A stretch of 47,134 bases of DNA, taken from Verrucomicrobiota bacterium. GTDB lineage: Bacteria > Verrucomicrobiota > Verrucomicrobiia > Limisphaerales > JACQFS01. Under the pieces are notes generated by a model. It was not told where the DNA came from, did no database searches, and was given only the letters and a program-made list of their open reading frames with translations. The translations under genes were made by a program, and so were the position numbers. The stretch lies in assembly GCA_016199935.1 (NCBI GenBank), contig JACQFS010000033.1:1-47134 (forward strand). The letters are read 5' to 3'. Position 1 is the first letter of the stretch. The number at the start of each line of letters is the position of its first letter. Shown one piece after another: positions 1-10,050 of this stretch.

Positions 1-873
1 ATCAAGCGGCTGGCGCGTTTCACGTTCGCAACGGATCTCGGACGCGAGGATTGTTTCAAGGCCACCAAGCCCGACGACATCGCCGCGGCGAAGAAGGCCG
101 GCAAGCTCTGCCTCTACTTCACGACCAACGGCGTGCCGCTGCGCCAGCAATGGGAGAGCGTCCGCGACGAGCTTCGTCTCATCCGCATTTTTCAGGAACT
201 CGGCGTGCGCATGATGCACCTGACTTACAACCGCCGGAATCCCATCGGCGACGGCGCGGGCGAGGCGAACGACGGCGGCCTCTCCGACTTCGGTCATGCA
301 GTCGTCGCCGAAATGAACCGCCTCGGTGTCATCGTGGACGTGGCACACTCGGGCTGGCGCACCAGCCTCGACGCCGCGAAGGCCTCGAAGCGACCGATGG
401 TCGCGAGCCACACGACGTGCGCCGGGCTCTACAAACATTTCCGCGGCAAGCCGGACGAAACGGTGAAGGCCATCTGCGACACCGGCGGGCTCATCGGCAT
501 CTGCTGCATCCCGCGCTTCCTCGGCGGGGCAGGGGACATCGGCGCGTTCCTCGACCACATTGATTACGCGGTGAAAAAGTTTGGCTCTGAGCACGTGGCC
601 ATCGGTCCCGACATTTCCTACGTCTCGCGCAACGACGAGGCCGAGCGTGCGAAGATTCCCAAGCGCACCAGCACCGGTTCCGCCGCGAAGTGGGAGCACC
701 TCTGGCCCGTGGATGACTATCGCCCCAAGCCGCACGCCGAGCAGAGCCTCGCGTGGACCAACTGGCCGCTCTTCACCGTCGGCATGGTCCAGCGCGGCCA
801 CAGTGACGAGACCATCCGGAAAATTCTCGGCGAAAATGCGTTGAGGGTGTCGCGGGCGAACTTCGTCAGTTGA
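1..873 (+). CDS. Membrane dipeptidase (peptidase M19 family), 5'-truncated by window edge
   Basis: Frame 1 is open from base 1 to the TGA at 871-873; translation includes GVRMMHLTYNRRNPIGDGAGE, VIVDVAHSGWRTSLDAAKASKRPMVASHTTCAGLY, IDYAVKKFGSEHVAIGPDI, typical of renal-dipeptidase-like enzymes. Confidence 0.85.
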   Translation: MKRLARFTFATDLGREDCFKATKPDDIAAAKKAGKLCLYFTTNGVPLRQQWESVRDELRLIRIFQELGVRMMHLTYNRRNPIGDGAGEANDGGLSDFGHAVVAEMNRLGVIVDVAHSGWRTSLDAAKASKRPMVASHTTCAGLYKHFRGKPDETVKAICDTGGLIGICCIPRFLGGAGDIGAFLDHIDYAVKKFGSEHVAIGPDISYVSRNDEAERAKIPKRTSTGSAAKWEHLWPVDDYRPKPHAEQSLAWTNWPLFTVGMVQRGHSDETIRKILGENALRVSRANFVS

Positions 874-879
874 ACACGC

Positions 880-2325
880 ATGAAAACCCTGCTCGCTCTC
901 CTGCTCCTGACTCCGCTCGCCATCGCGCACGCCGCCGATGCGAAGAAGCCCGCCGCTTCGCTCCGCGCAGGCGCTGCGGCCACGGACATCACGCCAAAGC
1001 AATTTCCCCTGAACATGCCCGGCGGCTTCAGCGCGAACCCGGCCTCGGGCGCGAATGACCCATTGCACGCGCGCGCTCTCGTGCTCGATGACGGCAAGAC
1101 CACGCTCGCGATGGTCGTGGTGGACAATCTCGGCCTCGCCAGCGAGACGACCGCTGACGCGAAGGCCATCGCCTCCAAGCGCACCGGCATTCCCGTGGAT
1201 CGCATGCTCATCTCGTCCACGCACACGCACACGGGGCCGTCGTCGAATGCGCGAGAGAGCGACAAGAACGGTTTTGCGTATCGCCAGTTGCTCGTCGAGG
1301 GCATCGCCGAGTCCATCATTCAAGCGCACGGCAAGCTGCGGCCGGCGGCGGTCGGCGCGGCGGCGCATCCGTTGCCGGACGAGGTGTTCAACCGCCGCTG
1401 GTATCTCAAGCCCGGCAAGATGCCGCTCAATCCCTATGGCAAATACGACAAGGTGAAAATGAATCCCGGCACCGATCCCGCCACGCTGGAACGCCCCGCC
1501 GGCCCGACCGATCCCGACATCACGGTGCTGTCCGTGCAGGACGCAAAGCGCAAGCCGCTCGCGCTCTTCGCCAATTACTCGCTGCACTACGTCGGCGGTT
1601 CGCCCGAGGGTTTGATGTCCGCCGATTACTACGGCGAGTTCGCGCGCCTGATGCCTTCGCGCGTGCACGGCGACGAGGGCTTCGTGGCGATGATGTCCAA
1701 CGGCACCTCGGGCGACATCAACAACATCCCGTTCCTCGTCAACCGCCCGCCGCGCGAGCCGTTCGAGCAGATCCGCATCGTCGCGGGAAAAGCCGCCGAC
1801 ACCGCGTGGCTCGCGCAGCGGAAAATCGAAAAGCACGACGCCAACGCGCGCCTCGGCATGGTGCAGCGCGAGATCGTTCTGAAATATCGCCGGCCCACTG
1901 CTGAGCAGGTCGCCTCGGCCAAAAAGGTGATCGCGATCAAGGACCCCGCCGAGAAGGAAAAGCTCCCGCGCCTCGCGGAGAATTACGCCCGCAACATCAT
2001 CAACGCCGCCGAGCGCAAGGAGGACACGATCACGGTGATTCTCCAGGCCATCCGCATTGGCGACTTCGCGGTGTGCGGCATTCCGTTCGAGACGTTCGTC
2101 GAGATCGGGCTGGAGCTGAAGCAGCGCAGTCCGTTTCCGCGCACGATGGTCATCGGCCTCGCCAACGCGCGCCACGGCTACCTGCCCACGCCCGAGCATC
2201 ACCTGCTCGGCGGCTACGAGACGTGGCTCGGCACGAACGTCGTGCAGGAGGACACCTCGGTGATCCTCGTGAAGAACCTGCTGGAGATGCTCGGCGAGCT
2301 GGCGAAAGCAAATGAAGTGAAGTGA
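880..2325 (+). CDS. Neutral/alkaline ceramidase-like secreted protein
   Basis: 481 aa ORF with signal peptide (MKTLLALLLLTPLAIAHA); RAGAAATDITPKQFPLNMPGGF, ISSTHTHTGPSSN and FVAMMSNGTSGDINN resemble the neutral ceramidase-like family. Confidence 0.75.
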   Translation: MKTLLALLLLTPLAIAHAADAKKPAASLRAGAAATDITPKQFPLNMPGGFSANPASGANDPLHARALVLDDGKTTLAMVVVDNLGLASETTADAKAIASKRTGIPVDRMLISSTHTHTGPSSNARESDKNGFAYRQLLVEGIAESIIQAHGKLRPAAVGAAAHPLPDEVFNRRWYLKPGKMPLNPYGKYDKVKMNPGTDPATLERPAGPTDPDITVLSVQDAKRKPLALFANYSLHYVGGSPEGLMSADYYGEFARLMPSRVHGDEGFVAMMSNGTSGDINNIPFLVNRPPREPFEQIRIVAGKAADTAWLAQRKIEKHDANARLGMVQREIVLKYRRPTAEQVASAKKVIAIKDPAEKEKLPRLAENYARNIINAAERKEDTITVILQAIRIGDFAVCGIPFETFVEIGLELKQRSPFPRTMVIGLANARHGYLPTPEHHLLGGYETWLGTNVVQEDTSVILVKNLLEMLGELAKANEVK

Positions 2326-2418
2326 ACCACGGATGACACGGATGCTCACGGATTCGGAGGGACGAGCTACGCGAGTCCCTGATCGAACGGGCTACGGCGC
2401 TTGTTTGGGCTCCGTTGA

Positions 2419-3906
2419 CTAAGACATCGTCTGTAGCGCCGGCTTGGTGACCTTGCCCATGGCGTTTCGGGGAAGTTCCTTCACGACGAGGAGGCGCTGG
2501 GGGATTTTGTAGTTGGAAAGTTTTTCACGGCACCACTCGCGCAACGCGGGGAGTTCGAGTGTGACACCTTCGGCGAGCACCACGGCGGCGGCGACCACTT
2601 CGCCCCAAGTCGCATCGGGCACGCCGATGACGGCGCACTCGCGAATGTCGGGATGCTCCAGCAGCGCGGCTTCGATCTCGAGCGCGCTGAGCTTGTAGCC
2701 GCCGCTCTTGATGATGTCCACGGAGAGGCGGCCCATGATGCGGAAGTAGCCGCGCTCGCGCACCGCCATGTCGCCGGTGCGAAACCAGCCATCGTCGAAC
2801 GACTCGGCGCTGGCCTCGGGGCGGTTCCAATAGGCGCGGAACACGCCGGGGCCGCGCACTTGGATTTCGCCGGGCTCGTCCTCGCGCGTGACGATGGCGC
2901 CGGACTCGGACTTGAGCCGCACTTCCACGCCGGGCAACGCGACGCCGACCGCACCGGGGCGGCGCTCGCCGCGCAACGGATTCGAGAGCGCCATGCCGAT
3001 CTCGGTCATGCCGTAGCGTTCGAGGAGTTTCTGGCCGGTGAGCGCGGTCCATTGCTCATGCACGCTCGCGGGCAACGCCGCGGAGCCGGAGACCATCAGC
3101 CGCATCTTTTTGAAACCCGCGACGAACGCCGTGCGGTCCTCCGGCGACGCGGCTTCGAGAGACTGGATGAGCTTCACGTAAATCGTCGGCACAGCCATGA
3201 AGACCGTGTAGGCATCCGCGCGCACGCGGTCGAGGATCGTGGCGGTGTCGAACTTCACAAACGGCTCGATGGTCGCGCCGCTCCACAGTGCGCAGCACGT
3301 CACATTGATGATGCCGTGAATGTGGTGCATCGGCAGGAACAGCGGGATGCGATCCGGCGCGCTCCACTCCCACGCGGTCACGAGGCTCTCGATCTGCGCC
3401 TGGATGTTCGCGTGCGTGGTGACGACGCCCTTGGGTTTGCTCGTGGTGCCGCTGGTGTAGAGAATCATCGCGCGGCGATCGGGGGAAATCTCGGGCAGCT
3501 TCCTCGCCGGCGCGGAGGTGATCGCGTCAACGTTCACCAACCGCACGCCGAGCCGTTTGCACAGCGGCTCAATCTTTCCCGCCATCGTCGCATCCGCCAC
3601 GACCGCGCTCGCGCCGGAGTCGGTGAGCGAATATTCCCACTCGGGCTCGGTGGCGGAGAGGCAGATGGGCACCTTGATTCCGCCCGCGCGCCAGATGGCC
3701 CATTGCGCGGCGACGTATTCCGGCCCCGGCGCGACGAGCAGCGCGACGCGCGCCTCGTTCAAATCCGCGGCGTCACCGAGCAGCGCTGTCGCGAGCATGG
3801 CCGAGCGGTCGAGCAGTTGTTGGTAAGTGTGCGACGTCTTCGCGCTGCGGAAGGCGACGGAGTTCGCGTGTGCACGGGCGCGGGCGATGAGGGGGAGTTC
3901 GAGCAT
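2419..3906 (-). CDS. AMP-dependent acyl-CoA synthetase, malonyl-CoA synthetase (MatB/ACSF3)-like
   Basis: 495 aa; ILYTSGTTSKPKGVVTTHANI, LPMHHIHGIINV, LERYGMTEIGMALSNPL, WFRTGDMA, GRLSVDIIKSGGYKLSALEIE; 3 nt downstream of madM on the same strand. Confidence 0.8.
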   Translation of the reverse strand: MLELPLIARARAHANSVAFRSAKTSHTYQQLLDRSAMLATALLGDAADLNEARVALLVAPGPEYVAAQWAIWRAGGIKVPICLSATEPEWEYSLTDSGASAVVADATMAGKIEPLCKRLGVRLVNVDAITSAPARKLPEISPDRRAMILYTSGTTSKPKGVVTTHANIQAQIESLVTAWEWSAPDRIPLFLPMHHIHGIINVTCCALWSGATIEPFVKFDTATILDRVRADAYTVFMAVPTIYVKLIQSLEAASPEDRTAFVAGFKKMRLMVSGSAALPASVHEQWTALTGQKLLERYGMTEIGMALSNPLRGERRPGAVGVALPGVEVRLKSESGAIVTREDEPGEIQVRGPGVFRAYWNRPEASAESFDDGWFRTGDMAVRERGYFRIMGRLSVDIIKSGGYKLSALEIEAALLEHPDIRECAVIGVPDATWGEVVAAAVVLAEGVTLELPALREWCREKLSNYKIPQRLLVVKELPRNAMGKVTKPALQTMS

Positions 3907-3909
3907 GGG

Positions 3910-4677
3910 TCAGTTTCCAAAAATGGCCTTCACGGCGAAGAACAACACCGACGGCCCGAGCAAACATCCGATGCCGGTGTGAAACGTGGCGACCAGCGCA
4001 CCGTAGGGCACGAGCTTGCGATCCGTCGCGGCGAGTCCGGCCGTCACGCCGCTCACCGTGCCGGCGAGTCCGCCAAAGACCATCGCGGAGCGCGGGGTTT
4101 TCAGGCGCATGAATTTCGCGGCCACCGGCGTCGTGACCATCACGATGATTGCCTTGATGACGCCCGTCGCAATGCTCAACGCCATCACATCCGAACTCGC
4201 GCCGATCGCGGTGCCCGTCACCGGCCCGACGATGTAGGTGATCGCGCCCGCGCCGATGGTCGTGAGGCTCACGGCATCGCGATACCCGAACGCCCACGCC
4301 ACGCCCACGCCGACGATGAACGGCAACACCGTGCCGAGCAGCAATGCGATCGCGCCGATCCAGCCCGCGCGCCGCGCTTCCTCGGGATGCACTTCAAACG
4401 CCGTGGCCACGATGGCGAAGTCGCGCAGCATGTTGCCGCCCATCAGACCGACGCCGCTGAAGAGCGCGAGGTCCGCCAGCCCCTTCGTTCCGCCCGACAT
4501 CTTCCCGCCGACATACGCCAACGCGAGGCCGATAAGAATGGCGATGGCCGAGCCTTGCACGCGGCCGAAGGTCAGCTTGCGCGAGATCAAGCCCGACGCG
4601 AGCACCACCAGACCCACGATCGCGAACGCGGCTACGAGTCCGTTCTCCTTCGCGGCTTTTTCAAGAATCTCCCACAT
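3910..4677 (-). CDS. madM: Malonate transporter subunit MadM
   Basis: 255 aa hydrophobic protein with MadM-like sequence (GLISRKLTFGRVQGSAIAILIGLALAYVGGK, DLALFSGVGLMGGNMLRDFAIVATAFEV), adjacent to a MadL-like ORF. Confidence 0.8.
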   Translation of the reverse strand: MWEILEKAAKENGLVAAFAIVGLVVLASGLISRKLTFGRVQGSAIAILIGLALAYVGGKMSGGTKGLADLALFSGVGLMGGNMLRDFAIVATAFEVHPEEARRAGWIGAIALLLGTVLPFIVGVGVAWAFGYRDAVSLTTIGAGAITYIVGPVTGTAIGASSDVMALSIATGVIKAIIVMVTTPVAAKFMRLKTPRSAMVFGGLAGTVSGVTAGLAATDRKLVPYGALVATFHTGIGCLLGPSVLFFAVKAIFGN

Positions 4678-4683
4678 GGCGAA

Positions 4684-5067
4684 TTATTCTGATTTGTTTT
4701 CCGGCTCCGCGTGCGGCGGTTCCATCCGGTTGATGAACGACACGAACAACGCACACACGAGCACGCTCCCGACCGCCGCGATCAGCGCCACCGGTCCGCC
4801 GCGCAACGCCGCGACCACATTTTGCTGCATCGCCATCGCCACCACGACCGGGATGTAAATCGCGCCCCAATAATTCACGCCGCCCTCCGACGTGGCGGAC
4901 AACCGTCCGATCCGGTGCAGATTCAACCGCATCACGATCAGCAGCAGCATCGCGATGCCGACCCCGCCCACATTGGTCTTCATCCCCAGCGCGGCGCCGA
5001 GCAGATCGCCGAGAACGATTCCCAGCAGGTGGCAGACGGCGAGTAGGGCGGTTCCGTAAATGATCAT
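4684..5067 (-). CDS. madL: Malonate transporter subunit MadL
   Basis: In-frame ATG at 5065-5067 within the longer ORF 4684..5937; MIIYGTALLAVCHLLGIVLGDLLGAALGMKTNVGGVGIAMLLLI is MadL-like; 6 nt from madM. Confidence 0.8.
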   Translation of the reverse strand: MIIYGTALLAVCHLLGIVLGDLLGAALGMKTNVGGVGIAMLLLIVMRLNLHRIGRLSATSEGGVNYWGAIYIPVVVAMAMQQNVVAALRGGPVALIAAVGSVLVCALFVSFINRMEPPHAEPENKSE

Positions 5068-5163
5068 GTTGAGTGAGCGGCGATTGTTTGACCGGGGCGG
5101 TGGGATTGAAAAGCCCCAATTGCAGAGCGCAGGGTGCTCCACTAGCCTTCGGTCCAACAGCCC

Positions 5164-6024
5164 ATGAAAAACATCGCCCTCTTTCTCTCCCTCGCGCTCG
5201 TGTCCACTGCGACGGCGCAGAACATCAAACGCGACCTCCCCTACGCCGAGCCGGCCGGGCCGCGGCAGACGCTCGATGTTTATTCGCCCGCCGGCGCGAA
5301 GAATCTGCCGGTGGTGTTTTGGATACACGGTGGCGGTTGGGCTCAGGGCGACAAAACCGACGTGAAGCTCAAGCCGCAATGGTTCATGGATCGGGGGATC
5401 GTCTTCGTCTCGATCAACTACCGGCTGATACCGGAGGCGGACATGGGGACGCTCACGCGCGATGTCGCGAAGGCGTTCGGCTGGGTGAACAAGCACATCG
5501 CCGAATATGGTGGCGATCCGAAGAGCGTGCTCGTGGGCGGACACTCGGCGGGTGCGCAACTCGCGGCGCTCATCTGCACCGACGATCGCTACTTGAAGGC
5601 CGAGGGCGTTTCGTTCGACACGCTCATCGGCTGCGTGCCCGTGGACGGCGACACTTACGACGTGCCGGCGATCATCGAGACGGCGGAGACGCGGCTGCGC
5701 GTGCACCACCTGCCGCCACGCGTGAACGGGCATCGCGAGAAGTTCGGCAACGCGCCCGAGAATCACAAAGACTTCTCCGCCGTCACGCACGTCGCGAAGG
5801 GCAAGGGCATCCCGCCGTTCCTGATCCTCCACGTTGCCGCACATCCCGACACGACCGCGCAGGCCCAGCGACTCGGCAACGTGCTGAAGGAGGCCGGCGT
5901 CCCCGCGAAAATCTTCGGCGCGAAAGACACGTGGCACGTAAAACTCAACGACGATCTCGGCCTGCCCGCTGATCCGGCGACGAAGGCGCTGAGCGAATTC
6001 GTCAGCGGCATTCTTCGCCGTTGA
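5164..6024 (+). CDS. Alpha/beta hydrolase (esterase/lipase-like), secreted
   Basis: 286 aa; signal peptide, [15 protein letters not shown] oxyanion motif, [16 protein letters not shown] nucleophile elbow (GHSAG), C-terminal DTWH histidine. Confidence 0.85.
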   Translation: MKNIALFLSLALVSTATAQNIKRDLPYAEPAGPRQTLDVYSPAGAKNLPVVFWIHGGGWAQGDKTDVKLKPQWFMDRGIVFVSINYRLIPEADMGTLTRDVAKAFGWVNKHIAEYGGDPKSVLVGGHSAGAQLAALICTDDRYLKAEGVSFDTLIGCVPVDGDTYDVPAIIETAETRLRVHHLPPRVNGHREKFGNAPENHKDFSAVTHVAKGKGIPPFLILHVAAHPDTTAQAQRLGNVLKEAGVPAKIFGAKDTWHVKLNDDLGLPADPATKALSEFVSGILRR

Positions 6025-6057
6025 ACGCGGCGGCCGAGAAGCGCCGCCGCCGGTTCA
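6024..6057. terminator. GC-rich hairpin between convergent genes (possible bidirectional terminator)
   Basis: gaacgcggcggc...gccgccgccggttc imperfect inverted repeat exactly between the 3' ends at 6024 (+) and 6055 (-). Confidence 0.4.
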
Positions 6058-7026
6058 GGGCGAAAACTTTTGGATGCGCTGGTTCGACGCGTCCACCACG
6101 TAAATGAAACCGTGGCTGTCCGCGGCCATCGCGTGCGGCAGGTGGAACTGGCCGGGTGCGTCGCCTTCCGCGTCGTTGAGGCTCAGGAGAAATTTTCCGT
6201 CCAGCGTGAAAAGCTGCACGCGGCTGTTCGTCGCGCCCGCCCACACGCGGCCGCGGCGGTCCACCAACACGCCGATGGGGCCGGGCAGGGGAGTGCGCGT
6301 GGGTTTTTCGCGTCCACCGAAACCGCCGGGGTCTTTGCTGTTGCTGCCCCACGCGATGAGTGGTTTTCCCTCGGGAGTGAGCCGCTGGATGCGACCGTCG
6401 TGCGACTCGGTGGTGTAAATGTTCCCGCGCGCGTCGAAGGCGAGGAAGTGCGGGCCGCCGAAACGGCTGCCGAATTTGTCGCCGCCGCCGAACTGGCCCG
6501 GCGCGGTGCCGTGGCCGCCGAAGCTCGAAAGAAATTTTCCGTCGCCCGTGAAGCGTTGCACGCGGTGGTTGCCCTGATCGGCGACGTAGAGCGCGCCGTC
6601 GGGGCCGAGGGCGAGGCCGCCGAGTTTGTCGAACTCGCCGTCGCCCTTGCCGGCCTTGCCCCATTTGCGCAGCGGCATGCCGTTGAGATCGTAAACGCAA
6701 ACCTCCGGCGTGGTCATCGAGGTGACGAAAATTTCCTCGCGGTCGTTCACCGCGATGCCGCCGGGATTGATCACGCACGGGAACTGGCCGAGATAGTTCC
6801 CGCTCGTGTCGAACTTCTGCACGCGGCTGTTGTTGAACTCCGCGACCACGATGATGTCGCGCCGGCTGATGGCGATGCCGATGGGCGAACGAAACTCTCC
6901 CGGCCCGATTCCTTTCTGGCCCCACGCCAGCACGAAGCGCGGCGCGCCGCCGGCGGCGAAGCTCAAAGGGCAAAGCTCAAAGCTCAAGAGAAGGGCCAAG
7001 GTCCAGAGGACAACGCGGGGTTTCAT
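6055..7026 (-). CDS. NHL-repeat beta-propeller secreted protein
   Basis: In-frame ATG at 7024-7026; repeated motifs FDTSGNYLGQF, GGLALGPDGALYVADQGNHRVQRFTGDGKFLSSFG, DASNQRIQKFSP. Confidence 0.8.
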   Translation of the reverse strand: MKPRVVLWTLALLLSFELCPLSFAAGGAPRFVLAWGQKGIGPGEFRSPIGIAISRRDIIVVAEFNNSRVQKFDTSGNYLGQFPCVINPGGIAVNDREEIFVTSMTTPEVCVYDLNGMPLRKWGKAGKGDGEFDKLGGLALGPDGALYVADQGNHRVQRFTGDGKFLSSFGGHGTAPGQFGGGDKFGSRFGGPHFLAFDARGNIYTTESHDGRIQRLTPEGKPLIAWGSNSKDPGGFGGREKPTRTPLPGPIGVLVDRRGRVWAGATNSRVQLFTLDGKFLLSLNDAEGDAPGQFHLPHAMAADSHGFIYVVDASNQRIQKFSP

Positions 7027-7094
7027 GGTCGGAATTTTAACCACGGATGGACACGGATGCACACGGATAAGATGGCCGTTCAATGCGCACGCGC

Positions 7095-8612
7095 TCACTT
7101 GTCCCCCGCGCGGAACGTATAGAGGTCGGCGTCCTTCAACTGGAACTCCAGCCGGATGACTTTGCCTTTGAGTTCGTCGAGGGATTTGCTGTTCCACTTC
7201 ACTTCGTGCGCGACGTTGTCGCCGGTGAACGCGGGGGCATCGTCGTAATTGAAACCCTTGATCGGCTTCCGCAATTCATCTGACACGCGCACTTTCATTT
7301 CGCCCGCGTGCGCGTCCGCGTTCACGAGCAGCGCGCCGCCGGGCCAGCGAAGTGCGCGGGTGCAGACCACGCCGCCCGTCTTGGGGCCGTGCTGCGATAC
7401 GAAGCCTTCCTTGCGCAGCGTCGCGAGGCCGATGGCGCCGGTGCGGGCCTTGGGGTCGTCGTGCGCGCCGTCGAAGCCGGCGTAGTAAATCCACCATTCG
7501 TCGCCGACCTCGACCCAGCGCGCGGTGCCGACGACCATCGAGTGATCCCACGCGCCCGCCGGGCCGAATTCGATGAGGTGTTGGCGCGCGGGTAGTCGCT
7601 CGAAGTTCCAGCCGTCGCGGCTCCAGGCAATTTCACTCGCGTAGAGATCGTTCCACAGGAACGGCGCGAGATGGCCCCACCAGATTCCCGCGTGCTGATG
7701 CACGGGCATGGCCATGAAATAATTGTAGCCCAACTCGGCGTCGCGCTCGTCGGGCATGAGGATGGTCTGCGGGCGGACGTTCCACTCGGTCCAGAGTTCC
7801 TTGCTGCTCATGCGCGAGAGGCCGCGGCGGGATTCGCCGCTGCTGAGCATCTCCTTCGTCTGGCCGGGCGCGCGGTAGATGTGCTTGGAGCGGCAGAACA
7901 TCACATACTCGTCGCGCGCGGCGTCGTATTGAATCGTGTTGTGCTGGTCGCTGGAAAGTTTGGCGATGCGCAAGTCGCTCTTGAAGTCCCAGTGAATTCC
8001 GTCCTGCGAGCCGATCAGATGGATGCCGTTGAGCGGCGCGGCGGTCATCAGGTAGTGCATCACGTAACGGAAGCCGCGGCGGTCCTTCTCCGGCAACTCG
8101 AGCATTTGCGGCGCGTGGGTGCCGCACTGGGGCGCGTCGAGGTGGTGGATGACCGTGTTGCGCGCGAGGTTGAACTTCTTCGCGTCGGGGAACAGATCGA
8201 GCGCGGGCTTTTCCCAATGCACGCCGTCCCTGGATTCCGCGTAGGCGACGGAGACGGAGTAGTTGCGCGGGTTGGTGCTTTCCTCCGGGTATTTCACGTT
8301 GGCCTGATACCACATGCGGAACTTCCCGCCGGCTTCGCGCAGCGCCCAAAGATTGCTCGGGTCATCACCGGTGATCAACGGATTGGCCGCGTGCTTCTTC
8401 GGCTGGTGCAGCACGCGTTTCACCGGCTCGCCCTTTGGTTTCAATCCCCACGTGGTGTCCACGGTGTAAAGATCGAAGACGAATTGCGGCTCGTGCCCGA
8501 TCTCCATCGGCTCGGCAGGAAACGTGGCGGCGTCCGCGCGCGGCGCGAGCGCGAGGAAGGCGAGGAGCGCGGAGCATAAGGCGGAAATGGCGGCGGGCGG
8601 GACGGTTTTCAT
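7095..8612 (-). CDS. Secreted glycosidase-like (five-bladed propeller type) hypothetical protein
   Basis: ATG at 8610-8612 with signal peptide MKTVPPAAISALCSALLAFLALAPRADA; YSVSVAYAESRDGVHWEKPALDLF, IHLIGSQDGIHWDF, EIAWSRDGWNFERLP resemble GH32/43-like propeller proteins. Confidence 0.6.
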   Translation of the reverse strand: MKTVPPAAISALCSALLAFLALAPRADAATFPAEPMEIGHEPQFVFDLYTVDTTWGLKPKGEPVKRVLHQPKKHAANPLITGDDPSNLWALREAGGKFRMWYQANVKYPEESTNPRNYSVSVAYAESRDGVHWEKPALDLFPDAKKFNLARNTVIHHLDAPQCGTHAPQMLELPEKDRRGFRYVMHYLMTAAPLNGIHLIGSQDGIHWDFKSDLRIAKLSSDQHNTIQYDAARDEYVMFCRSKHIYRAPGQTKEMLSSGESRRGLSRMSSKELWTEWNVRPQTILMPDERDAELGYNYFMAMPVHQHAGIWWGHLAPFLWNDLYASEIAWSRDGWNFERLPARQHLIEFGPAGAWDHSMVVGTARWVEVGDEWWIYYAGFDGAHDDPKARTGAIGLATLRKEGFVSQHGPKTGGVVCTRALRWPGGALLVNADAHAGEMKVRVSDELRKPIKGFNYDDAPAFTGDNVAHEVKWNSKSLDELKGKVIRLEFQLKDADLYTFRAGDK

Positions 8613-8702
8613 GGTGGCAAGTTGGAGCAATGGACGCGAACGGACGCGGAGAAGTTCATCCGCGATCCGTCGCGGCGCGTCTTGCAATTTCCCGCGATGG
8701 CC

Positions 8703-8735
8703 CCCTCTCCCCCACGCTTCGCGCGGAGGAGAGGG
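8703..8735. repeat. Hairpin (ccctctcc/ggagaggg) in intergenic region upstream of the amidase
   Basis: 8-bp arms 8703-8710 and 8728-8735, followed by gagggagtgccgccgaaggtgcgg; similar tokens recur at 44873-44919. Confidence 0.5.
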
Positions 8736-8836
8736 AGTGCCGCCGAAGGTGCGGCGCAGGTGCCGGGCTCAGCGCGCGGCTTTGCGAGGCTTGTGCTTGA
8801 TTCGCCCGCGGCCCGACTCCACATTCCGCGCCGTCC

Positions 8837-9841
8837 ATGTTCCGGCTGCTCACGATTTTTTTGCTCCTCGCCGCGTCCGCTCTCGCGGCGCACGCGCAGA
8901 GTCCCCTGAGCAAACTCCCCCACGTCGAACTCTACGGCCACACCTACGTCCCGCTCGCCGACTGGGCCGTGGCCAACGGCCTCAAGGCCGCGTGGACCCA
9001 GAAGGACAAGGTCGCCATCGTCACCAACCGCACCCTGCGCCTCCAGTTCGAGGCCGACTCGCGCAAGGCCTCCATTGACCGCATCGGCATCTACCTCAGC
9101 GTCCCCTTTGCCGTGCGCGCCGGCACGCCCTACATCTCCGTGCAGGACCTCACCACCACCATCCAGCCGGTTTTGTTTCCGGTGAAAAATTCGCCGGGCC
9201 AGCGCGTGCGCACCATCTGCCTCGACCCCGGCCACGGCGGCAAGGACACCGGCAACATCGCCGGCAGCGCGCAGGAGAAACGCTACACCCTCCAACTCGC
9301 CCTCGAAGTGAAGACGCTCCTGAAAGAAGCCGGCCTCAAAGTCGTGCTCACGCGCAACGACGACCGCTTCATCGAACTCGGCGACCGCGACACCATCGCG
9401 CGGAAAAACGGCGCGGACCTTTTCGTGAGCCTCCACTTCAACGGCCAGGCCGGCGGCAACGACGGCCGCGGCGCCGAGTCCTACTGCCTGACCCCGGCCA
9501 AGGCCAGCTCCACCAACGCCCGCGGCGAGGGCGCCGAGAACGGCAACTTTCCCGGCAACAAGTTCAACGAGAAAAACGTCCTGCTCGCCTACCAGATTCA
9601 CAAGCGGCTCGAACGCGACCTCGGCCTCGAGGACCGCGGGGTGCGCCGCGCGCGCTTCGCCGTGTTGCGCACGGCCGAGATGCCGGCGGTGCTCATCGAG
9701 GGCGGTTTCCTTTCCAATCCCGACGAGCGCCGGCGCATCACCGACGCCGGGCAGCTCCGGCAGATGGCGCGCGCGATTGTGGATGGCCTCCTGGCCTACA
9801 AGCGCCTCGTGGAGCGCGCGGAGATTCGCGCGGCGCAGTGA
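8837..9841 (+). CDS. N-acetylmuramoyl-L-alanine amidase (Amidase_3 type)
   Basis: ICLDPGHGGKDTGNIAGSAQEKRYTLQLALEVKTLL, VVLTRNDDRFIELGDRDTIARKNGADLFVSLHFN, PAVLIEGGFLSNPDERRRI. Confidence 0.9.
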   Translation: MFRLLTIFLLLAASALAAHAQSPLSKLPHVELYGHTYVPLADWAVANGLKAAWTQKDKVAIVTNRTLRLQFEADSRKASIDRIGIYLSVPFAVRAGTPYISVQDLTTTIQPVLFPVKNSPGQRVRTICLDPGHGGKDTGNIAGSAQEKRYTLQLALEVKTLLKEAGLKVVLTRNDDRFIELGDRDTIARKNGADLFVSLHFNGQAGGNDGRGAESYCLTPAKASSTNARGEGAENGNFPGNKFNEKNVLLAYQIHKRLERDLGLEDRGVRRARFAVLRTAEMPAVLIEGGFLSNPDERRRITDAGQLRQMARAIVDGLLAYKRLVERAEIRAAQ

Positions 9842-9853
9842 GGCGGTCTGTTT

Positions 9854-10010
<157 letters not shown>

Positions 10011-10050
10011 GAATTCAGATGCTCACGACGATGCGGCGGTGAAGGAGAAG

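Noticed and set aside
2653-4692. 679-aa plus-strand ORF
   Set aside because: Antisense to the acyl-CoA synthetase and MadM genes; translation is Arg/His/Ala-rich with no domain.
4684-5937. 417-aa ORF as a single protein
   Set aside because: Only the C-terminal 127 codons (MadL) are protein-like; the rest is antisense to the alpha/beta hydrolase gene.
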